The notes under the pieces: model-generated
Told to the model about the DNA's origin: nothing
What the model saw: only the letters and a program-made list of their open reading frames with translations
Database searches by the model: none
Translations under genes and position numbers: made by a program
Part shown: positions 7,796 to 12,776 of the stretch, piece by piece
How positions within the stretch are numbered: the first letter of the stretch is position 1
How the letters are laid out: each line of letters opens with the position of its first letter
Source of the DNA: JAFGLY01 sp041309225
GTDB taxonomy: Bacteria; Myxococcota_A; UBA796; JAFGLY01
DNA: 12,776 nucleotides
Direction: 5' to 3'
Assembly (NCBI GenBank): GCA_041309225.1
Contig: JBFYZZ010000139.1
Location: forward strand, 1 to 12,776

Positions 7796-9207
7796 CGCTC
7801 GGGCTCCCCTCCCCGGGCGCGGTGGCGGTGGCGCTCGTGGACCCGGGCGGCCCCGGCCGGGTGGTTGACCTGGCGGGCACGGCCCACCGCGAGCGCGCCC
7901 GCCGGCACGTCCTCGGTGATCACGCTCCCGGCCCCGACGATCGCGCCGTCACCCACGGTGACCGGGGCCACGAGCGCGGCGTTGGAGCCGATGAAGGCGT
8001 CCTTCCCGATCACGGTCGGCAGCTTCCGGTGCCCGTCGTAGTTGCAGGTGATGGTGCCGGCCCCCACGTTGGCACCGGCACCCACCTCGGCGTCGCCCAG
8101 GTAGGTGAGGTGGCACGCCTTGGCCCCCTCGCCCAGGACGGCCCGCTTGACCTCCACGAAGTTGCCCACGCGCGCGCGCCGCTCGAGGACCGCGCCCTCG
8201 CGCAGGTGCGCCAGGGGCCCCACGCGGGCCTCCTCGCCCACGCGGGCGCCCTCGCAGACCGAGCCCGGCTCCACCCGTGCGCCCGGGGCCACCACGGTGT
8301 CGCACAGGACGGCGTGGGCACCGATCCGGGCCCCCTCGCCGACCACGGTGGCGCCCGAGAGCACGGCGCCCGGCTCGACCACCACGTCGGGCGCCAGCGT
8401 GACGCCCGCCTCCACGCGGATGGTGTCCGGCCGCTGGAACGTGACCCCCGCCAGGGCGTGCGCACGGAGGATGCGGCACTGGAGCACGTCCTCGGCCCGG
8501 GCCAGGGCCTCGCGGTCGTTGATCCCGGCGAGGCTCTCGGGGTCGGCGGCGAGGTGGGCGCCGAGCCGGGCCTCCCGCGCGGCCGCCTCCACGGCGTCGG
8601 TGAGGTAGAGCTCCCCCTTCGGGGGATGCGGCTCGAGGAAGGGCAGGACCCGGTCGCACAGCCAGGCGGCGTCGAACGCGTAGACGCCGGTGTTCACCTC
8701 GGGGATGGCGAGCTCCTCGGGCGTGGCCTCCGTGGCCTCCACCACGCGCACCACGCGGCCGGCGTCGCGCACCACGCGGCCGTACGCGCCGGGCTCGCCG
8801 AGGCACGCAGAGACGACCGTGCAGGCCCGGTCCCCGTGCTCGGCGAGGAGCGCCCCGAGCACCGACGGCTCGAGCAGGGGGACGTCCCCCGGCAGCACCA
8901 GGACGGGGCCCGCGGCGGGCAGGAGGTGCGCCGCCGCCCGGACCGCGTCGCCCGTGCCGCGCGGCACCTCCTGGCGCACGCACGTCACGCCGGGCAGCAC
9001 GGCCCGGACGGCGTCCTCCTGGTGGTGCACCACCACGACCGGGGTGCAGCCGGCGGCCCGGACCGCGTCCAGTACCCAGCAGATCATGGGGCGCCCGCAC
9101 AGCGGGTGGAGGACCTTGGCCAGCCGGGAGCGCATCCGCGTCCCGAGGCCGGCGGCGAGGACGAGGGCGAGGGGAGCGGCCCCGTCCGGCGGGAAAGGGG
9201 AGGTCAC
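7792..9207 (-). CDS. glmU: Bifunctional GlcNAc-1-P uridyltransferase / GlcN-1-P acetyltransferase
   Basis: GlmU makes UDP-GlcNAc, precursor of peptidoglycan and lipopolysaccharide. It acetylates glucosamine-1-phosphate with acetyl-CoA, then adds UMP from UTP. The 471-residue product has the N-terminal pyrophosphorylase signature LALVLAAGLGTRM (13-25), Lys31, the RGTGDA nucleotide-site loop (about 83-88), the metal-binding GDVP (Asp108), and VNTG (171-174). A left-handed beta-helix fills about 268-445, with LREG (335-338) and the acetyltransferase His366 in ACHLTYLGD, followed by GTITCNYDG (384-392) and the acetyl-CoA-site region near 405-430. E. coli GlmU is 456 residues. Here a basic tail (about 452-471, with HERHRHRARGG) is extra. 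The GTG at 9207 is chosen because GGAG lies 6 nt upstream and homology begins there; the open frame extends 60 residues further into the divergent intergenic region without family sequence. pcrA overlaps downstream by 4 bp. No glmS is in view. Confidence 0.97.
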   Translation of the reverse strand: MTSPFPPDGAAPLALVLAAGLGTRMRSRLAKVLHPLCGRPMICWVLDAVRAAGCTPVVVVHHQEDAVRAVLPGVTCVRQEVPRGTGDAVRAAAHLLPAAGPVLVLPGDVPLLEPSVLGALLAEHGDRACTVVSACLGEPGAYGRVVRDAGRVVRVVEATEATPEELAIPEVNTGVYAFDAAWLCDRVLPFLEPHPPKGELYLTDAVEAAAREARLGAHLAADPESLAGINDREALARAEDVLQCRILRAHALAGVTFQRPDTIRVEAGVTLAPDVVVEPGAVLSGATVVGEGARIGAHAVLCDTVVAPGARVEPGSVCEGARVGEEARVGPLAHLREGAVLERRARVGNFVEVKRAVLGEGAKACHLTYLGDAEVGAGANVGAGTITCNYDGHRKLPTVIGKDAFIGSNAALVAPVTVGDGAIVGAGSVITEDVPAGALAVGRARQVNHPAGAARVHERHRHRARGGEPER

Positions 9208-9213
9208 GGTGCG

Positions 9214-9217
9214 CTCC
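9214..9217 (-). promoter_or_regulatory. Shine-Dalgarno for glmU
   Basis: Minus-strand GGAG, 6 nt before the GTG at 9207, supports that start over the longer open frame. Confidence 0.5.
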
Positions 9218-9235
9218 GTTCCGGGGACGCGCGTT

Positions 9236-9241
9236 GTTATC
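9236..9241 (-). promoter_or_regulatory. Possible -10 element for glmU
   Basis: The minus-strand hexamer GATAAC matches four of six bases of TATAAT and is the most AT-rich spot in this gap, 28 bp upstream of the glmU start. No recognisable -35 lies 16-18 bp upstream, so this is a weak guess. Confidence 0.2.
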
Positions 9242-9304
9242 CCGCCGCCGGGTGCCGGGGCCCGGCCGTCCAGCGCCCGGGATGATAGGTGCGGGCGACT
9301 CCGG

Positions 9305-9320
9305 GCGCACGCGCGCGCGC
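9305..9320. repeat. 16-bp alternating purine-pyrimidine tract in the rocD leader
   Basis: GCGCACGCGCGCGCGC is strictly alternating and so prone to form Z-DNA. It lies 21-37 bp upstream of the rocD start, in the glmU/rocD divergent region. A role is not shown; such tracts also arise by chance in DNA of this GC content. Confidence 0.4.
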
Positions 9321-9341
9321 CACACTCCCCACGAGGTCCCC

Positions 9342-10541
9342 ATGGGTGTCCATCCCGCCGTCGAGATCGCCGACCGGTACGGCGCACACAACTACCACCC
9401 CCTGCCCGTGGTCCTCACCCGCGGCCAGGGCGTCTGGGTCGAGGACGTCGAGGGCCGCCGCTACCTGGACATGCTCTCGTCCTACTCGGCGCTCAACCAG
9501 GGCCACCGGCACCCCCGGATCGTGGCGGCCGCCGCCGCCCAGATGGAGCGGCTCACCCTCACCAGCCGGGCCTTCCACAACGACCGGCTGGGGCCCTTCC
9601 TCGAGAGGCTCTGCCAGCTCTCCGGCTTCGATCGGGCCCTGCCCATGAACACCGGCGCCGAGGCCGTGGAGACCGCCATCAAGGCCGTCCGGAAGTGGGG
9701 CTACAAGGTCCGGGGCGTCCCGGAGGGACAGGCCCGGATCATCGCCTGCAGCGACAACTTCCACGGCCGCACGGTCACCGTCGTCTCCTTCTCCACCGAA
9801 CACCAGTACCGCGACGGGTTCGGGCCCTTCACCCCGGGCTTCACGGTGGTCCCCTACGGCGACGCCGGCGCCCTCGAGGCCGCCTTCGACGAGCACGTCG
9901 TCGCCTTCCTCGTGGAGCCCATCCAGGGCGAGGCCGGGATCCGGATGCCGCCGGCCGGGTACTTGAGCCGGGCCCGAGAGCTGTGCGATCGGCACCACGC
10001 CCTCCTCCTCCTCGACGAGATCCAGACCGGCCTCGGCCGCACTGGCCGGATGTTCTGCTTCGAGCACGAGGGCATTCGCCCCGACTGCGTCACGCTCGGC
10101 AAGGCGCTGGGCGGAGGGCTCTACCCGGTGAGCGCGTTCCTGGCCTCCGACGAGGTCATGGGCGTCTTCCACCCCGGCGACCACGGCTCCACGTTCGGCG
10201 GCAACCCGCTCGCCGCCGCGGTGGGCCACGCCTCGCTCGACGTCCTCGTGGACGAGGACCTGGCGGGGCGCGCCGACCGGATGGGACGCCGGTTCATGGA
10301 GGGCCTCCGCGCGATCCGGAGCCCCCACGTCCTCGAGATCCGGGGCAGGGGGCTCCTCATCGGCGTGGAGATCAAGGCGACGAGCGGCCCGGCCCGCCCG
10401 TTCTGCGAGCGGTTGATGGCGGCCGGCATCCTGGCCAAGGAGACCCACCACCAGGTCATCCGGTTCGCCCCGCCGCTCGTCATCACCGAGGACGAGGTGG
10501 ACTGGGCCCTGGCCCGGATCGCACCGGTGCTGGCGCCATGA
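9342..10541 (+). CDS. rocD: Ornithine aminotransferase (ornithine-oxoacid transaminase)
   Basis: This PLP enzyme moves the delta-amino group of ornithine to 2-oxoglutarate, giving glutamate semialdehyde and glutamate, and so links arginine/ornithine breakdown to proline and glutamate. The 399-residue length matches Bacillus RocD (about 400). Class-III aminotransferase marks are clear: NYHPLPVV (18-25), LSSYSALNQGHRHP (about 46-59), TSRAFHND (about 75-82), PMNTGAEAVE (phosphate-loop region), NFHGRT, EPIQGEAGI, DEIQTGLGRTG (cofactor Asp) and LGKALGGG with the Schiff-base Lys254, then HGSTFGGNPLA. YGAHNYHPLP and KETHHQVIRFAPPL are typical of ornithine rather than acetylornithine aminotransferases. 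The ATG at 9342 has GAGG 5 nt upstream and begins where homology begins; 36 further upstream residues in frame look non-coding. The gene diverges from glmU, and its stop overlaps the next ATG (ATGA), so the two are co-translated. Confidence 0.96.
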   Translation: MGVHPAVEIADRYGAHNYHPLPVVLTRGQGVWVEDVEGRRYLDMLSSYSALNQGHRHPRIVAAAAAQMERLTLTSRAFHNDRLGPFLERLCQLSGFDRALPMNTGAEAVETAIKAVRKWGYKVRGVPEGQARIIACSDNFHGRTVTVVSFSTEHQYRDGFGPFTPGFTVVPYGDAGALEAAFDEHVVAFLVEPIQGEAGIRMPPAGYLSRARELCDRHHALLLLDEIQTGLGRTGRMFCFEHEGIRPDCVTLGKALGGGLYPVSAFLASDEVMGVFHPGDHGSTFGGNPLAAAVGHASLDVLVDEDLAGRADRMGRRFMEGLRAIRSPHVLEIRGRGLLIGVEIKATSGPARPFCERLMAAGILAKETHHQVIRFAPPLVITEDEVDWALARIAPVLAP

Positions 10542-11299
10542 CCGTCCCCTGGAGGCAGCGCCTCACCCACGAGGGGGCTTCCGCCCTCAGGCTCGACCTC
10601 GCCTCCGGCGTGTGCGTGCGGTTCGATCCGCTCACCCCCCCCGTCATCCCCGAGGTGGTGATCGTCACCTGGAACGAGACCGAGCGGCTCAAGGGCACCC
10701 GCACGGCCATCCTGTCGGGCGCCTGCCCGCGCGTGATCGGCCTGCCCTCCCTCATCGAGGGCCTGGCCCAGGAGGGGGAGATCAACGGCATCGCACCCCC
10801 GTGCGAGGTGCGGGGCATCCGAATCGAGATGGAGCCCTACGTGCCGGTCCCGTACGTCACGCGCTCCGAGGGCATCCGGAAGGCCAGGAGCGCGCTCAAG
10901 GACCCTGTCCGGGCCGCCCGCCGCCTCCTCGACCGCAGGCGGCTGCCCCAGGCCCCCCCGGCCGTCGTCCGGCTCGCCCTGCCCGACGGCACCACGCTGG
11001 TCCACATGAACGGCGCGCTCCACGCCAGCCAGGAGGGCTCCTTCTTCGAGGACTACTCCACCCGCTGGTCCGGGGCGGACGTATTGATCGTGGGCTGCGA
11101 CTACGGGCACGAGGCCACGGTGGAGGAGATGGCCCCCTGGTTCGCCGGCAAGCTGATCGTGCTGGCCGACCTCTTCGGTGACGTCCGCCGCTCGCTCGGC
11201 ATGCCCACGGTGCTGCTGACCCCGATCGCCGACCGCCTCGCGGCCCGCGGCCTCCACGTGGCCGTGCTCGCCAGCGGCGCCTCGCTCAGGTTCGACTGA
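10538..11299 (+). CDS. Metallo-beta-lactamase-fold-like protein lacking the metal motif
   Basis: I do not recognise this 253-residue protein at once, but its order of elements follows UlaG-like metallo-beta-lactamase (MBL) proteins. It opens with a strand pair LTHEGASALRLDLASGVCVRFDP (9-31), where MBLs have 'GHAS...ILIDP'. IPEVVIVTWNETERLKG (37-53) takes the place of 'DavliTHxHxDHlg'. PRVIGLPSLIEGL (64-76) precedes VRGIRIEMEPYVPVP (91-105), and VVRLALPDGTTLVHMNGA (143-160) sits where 'GDT' is expected. ADVLIVGCDYG (180-190) follows. The HxHxDH metal ligands are replaced by WNETER (45-50) and GDT by HMNG, so it is probably not a zinc hydrolase. No signal peptide or TM is seen, so it should be cytoplasmic. 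The ATG at 10538 overlaps the rocD stop by 4 bp, suggesting a role linked to RocD or to ornithine metabolism. The fold call is my inference. Confidence 0.75.
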   Translation: MTVPWRQRLTHEGASALRLDLASGVCVRFDPLTPPVIPEVVIVTWNETERLKGTRTAILSGACPRVIGLPSLIEGLAQEGEINGIAPPCEVRGIRIEMEPYVPVPYVTRSEGIRKARSALKDPVRAARRLLDRRRLPQAPPAVVRLALPDGTTLVHMNGALHASQEGSFFEDYSTRWSGADVLIVGCDYGHEATVEEMAPWFAGKLIVLADLFGDVRRSLGMPTVLLTPIADRLAARGLHVAVLASGASLRFD

Positions 11300-11347
11300 G
11301 CGCCGGGCCTCCCCCCCCTGCATGAACGCCGCCGCCGGCGGCGTAGG

Positions 11348-11362
11348 GGCCCGTTGCGGGCC
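11348..11362 (+). terminator. GC hairpin between the MBL-like gene and the SPFH gene
   Basis: GGCCCG-TTG-CGGGCC forms a perfect 6-bp stem with a 3-nt loop, 48 bp after the MBL-like stop. There is no T-tract, so it is a doubtful terminator. It also overlaps the proposed -35 of the next gene. A 14-bp GC palindrome (CGCCGCCGGCGGCG) lies just upstream at about 11329-11342. Confidence 0.3.
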
Positions 11363-11381
11363 GACCGCGCGCGGCTATGAT
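11354..11381 (+). promoter_or_regulatory. Candidate sigma70-type promoter of the SPFH gene
   Basis: TTGCGG (11354-11359) and TATGAT (11376-11381) are separated by 16 bp. The -10 has five of six consensus bases and the -35 keeps TTG. The pair lies about 50 bp upstream of the ATG at 11431 and is the only AT-rich hexamer in this gap, which fits a new transcription unit. Confidence 0.45.
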
Positions 11382-11430
11382 CCCCCCACCCCGCGCGACC
11401 CGGCGCGTCCACCCCTCTCGGGAGCGTCCG

Positions 11431-12776
11431 ATGACCCTCTGGAACACCATCAAGACCCACGCCAGCGCCCAGTTCCTCGACGTCATCGAGTGGCTCGACG
11501 ACACGCGCGACACCCTGGTCTATCGGTTCCCGATCTTCAACCAGGCCATCCAGGACGGGGGCAGGCTGGTCGTCCGGGAGGGGCAGGCGGCGGTGTTCGT
11601 CTCCGAGGGCCGCTTCTCCGAGTGCTTCACGGCGGGCACCTACACCCTCTCCACCCAGAACAAGCCGCTGCTGTCCTTCTTCGAGAGCATCAAGTACCAG
11701 CTCAACTACCCGTACAAGGGCGACGTCTACTTCGTGAACACGCGCAAGTTCACGGACCAGAAGTGGGGCACCCCCCAGCCCCTCCCGGTCCGGGACCCGG
11801 ACTTCGGCTCCATCCAGATCCGGGCCTTCGGCACCTTCTGCTACAAGATCTCCGATCCGCAGCGATTCCTGCGCGAGGTCGTCGGCACCGACGGGCTCTT
11901 CACCACCGACGAGATCAACGGCCAGCTCAAGCGCAAGGTCCTCGGCGTCTTCGCCGCCCTGCTCAAGGAGGCGAAGATCCCCTTCGACATGCTGGTCGGC
12001 GCCGGCCTGGAGCTCGCCGAGGCGCTCCGGGAGAAGCTCTCTCCCAAGTTCGAGGAGGACTACGGCATCACCGTCACCGACTTCACGGTGGACGGCGTCA
12101 CGCTCCCCCCCGAGGTCCAGAAGTACTACGAGAAGCGCCAGGGCATGGCCATGCTCGGCAACCTCGACGCCTACACGAAGCTCCAACAGGCCGAGGCCAT
12201 CGGCGACGCCGCCCGCAACCCGGGCATCGGCGGGGCGGGGATCGGGATGGGCGTGGGCTTCGCCATGGGCCAGCAGATCGGCGCCGGCATGGCCGGGGCC
12301 CAGGCCATCGGCACCTTCGACCCCCACACCGGCCTCCAGGGCGCGGCGCCTCCACCTCCGCCGCCCGGCTCCGCCCGCCTGCACTACCACGGCCCCGCGG
12401 GGCAGGGGGAGTACACGCCGGCCGAGATCGCCGCCTTCGTGGCCGCTGACCGCGATGGCACCCACCACGTCTGGGCCCCCGGGTGGCCGGGCTGGAAGGC
12501 CTGGCGGGACGTGCCCGAGGTGATGGCCGCCCTGCCGCCCGCCCCGCCACCCCCGCCGGCCGCGGCCCGCTTCCACTACAGCGGGGGTTCCGGCAGCAGC
12601 GAGGAGATCCCCGCCGAGGAGATCGCCCGGCGCGTCGCGGCCGATCCGGGCGGTCGCCACCTCGTGTGGCGCGCCGGCATGGCGGCCTGGGTCACCGCCC
12701 ACGAGGTCCCCGAGATCGCCCTGCTGGTGAGCGGCGGGCCTCCGCCGCCCCCGGCGGGGCCCCCGCCCGTCAGAAC
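11431..12776 (+). CDS. SPFH-domain (YdjI-like) protein with two GYF_2-like repeats (partial)
   Basis: The frame stays open to the window edge (448 codons). Residues about 15-235 match the SPFH/band-7 family of YdjI, also annotated 'virion core protein': MTLWNTIKTHASAQFLDVIEW, FPIFNQAIQDGGRLVVREGQ, FTAGTYTLSTQNKPLL, PLPVRDPDFGSIQIRAFGT and FEEDYGITVTDFTV. A coiled segment (230-258) leads to a Gly/Ala/Met-rich stretch (264-294) that might touch membranes. Two 54-residue repeats follow after Pro-rich linkers: 315-368 (ARLHYHGPAGQGEYTPAEIA...) and 379-432 (ARFHYSGGSGSSEEIPAEEIA...). They resemble GYF_2/DUF4339 domains that bind proline-rich partners. Known relatives usually end in a zinc ribbon instead. 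In Bacillus, YdjI is an SPFH scaffold that works with PspA in membrane stress; a like role here is inference. The ATG at 11431 has GGGAG 6 nt upstream. The C-terminus lies beyond the window. Confidence 0.9.
   Translation, partial: MTLWNTIKTHASAQFLDVIEWLDDTRDTLVYRFPIFNQAIQDGGRLVVREGQAAVFVSEGRFSECFTAGTYTLSTQNKPLLSFFESIKYQLNYPYKGDVYFVNTRKFTDQKWGTPQPLPVRDPDFGSIQIRAFGTFCYKISDPQRFLREVVGTDGLFTTDEINGQLKRKVLGVFAALLKEAKIPFDMLVGAGLELAEALREKLSPKFEEDYGITVTDFTVDGVTLPPEVQKYYEKRQGMAMLGNLDAYTKLQQAEAIGDAARNPGIGGAGIGMGVGFAMGQQIGAGMAGAQAIGTFDPHTGLQGAAPPPPPPGSARLHYHGPAGQGEYTPAEIAAFVAADRDGTHHVWAPGWPGWKAWRDVPEVMAALPPAPPPPPAAARFHYSGGSGSSEEIPAEEIARRVAADPGGRHLVWRAGMAAWVTAHEVPEIALLVSGGPPPPPAGPPPVR
12373..12726 (+). repeat. 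Two in-frame 54-residue GYF_2-like protein repeats
   Basis: The units are 12373-12534 and 12565-12726, joined by a Pro/Ala linker. Shared positions are AR(L/F)HY, AEIA or EEIA, a V-A-A-D step, a (H)VW core and a final W-x(4)-(E)VPE. The DNA of the two units has diverged, so this is an old duplication and not a recent copy. A further Pro-rich run at the window edge hints at a third unit. Confidence 0.65.

Noticed and set aside
4034..8041. Very long plus-strand open frame of 1335 codons
   Set aside because: It lies opposite the zinc-ribbon/TPR, pcrA and glmU genes. At this GC content stops are rare in antisense frames, and its translation is low-complexity Arg/Gly/Val/His-rich with no domain.
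8745..8782. Two 17-bp direct copies of CGCGCACCACGCGGCCG, 4 bp apart, inside glmU
   Set aside because: They encode the ordinary GRVVRDA/GRVVRVV stretch present in GlmU proteins generally, so the repeat follows from protein sequence and codon bias.
7783..9285. Plus-strand open frame of 500 codons
   Set aside because: It is antisense to glmU, with a His/Gly/Arg/Val-rich composition typical of a reversed GC-rich gene.
11101..12702. Minus-strand open frame of 533 codons
   Set aside because: It is antisense to the SPFH gene, whose plus-strand translation has clear family motifs and a good start site.
1..12776. CRISPR array, insertion sequence, tRNA or phage gene
   Set aside because: No regularly spaced repeats, transposase or integrase motifs, terminal inverted repeats or tRNA-like folds were seen, though tRNA detection by eye is limited.

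Overview
This is a chromosomal-looking window of very high GC content. The third codon position is almost always G or C, so long shadow reading frames fill the non-coding frames. The gene content is GlmU, a PcrA/UvrD helicase, a GspE/PilB ATPase, an MJ0042-type zinc-ribbon/TPR membrane protein and RocD. It suggests a Gram-negative, high-GC bacterium of the myxobacterial or wider deltaproteobacterial kind. That placement is inferred from gene types only; no 16S or marker phylogeny is possible here.

Layout. (1) Bases 1-3583, plus strand: the tail of an unknown gene, a 566-residue polytopic membrane protein (YfhO/GT-C-like) and a GspE/PilB-type secretion ATPase that overlaps it by 4 bp. (2) Bases 3600-9207, minus strand, read right to left: glmU, then pcrA (4-bp overlap), a 141-bp gap, a zinc-ribbon/TM/TPR protein and a small zf-TFIIB zinc-ribbon protein. 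The gspE-like gene and the zf-TFIIB gene converge with only 16 bp between their stops. (3) Bases 9208-9341: a divergent intergenic region that must hold the start signals for glmU (left) and rocD (right). (4) Bases 9342-11299, plus strand: rocD (ornithine aminotransferase), overlapping by 4 bp a gene whose product looks like a metallo-beta-lactamase fold without the metal-binding motif. (5) Bases 11431-12776, plus strand: an SPFH-domain (YdjI-like) protein with two GYF_2-like repeats, truncated by the window edge and preceded by a plausible sigma70-type promoter.

The genes mix housekeeping functions (UDP-GlcNAc synthesis, DNA repair, arginine/ornithine catabolism) with less studied membrane and scaffold proteins. 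I see no mobile element, tRNA, rRNA, CRISPR array or phage gene. Nothing in the window is clearly a new multi-gene system. The two most unusual items are the metal-motif-less MBL-like protein coupled to rocD and the SPFH protein with tandem GYF-like domains in place of the usual C-terminal zinc ribbon. No gap between genes exceeds 141 bp.
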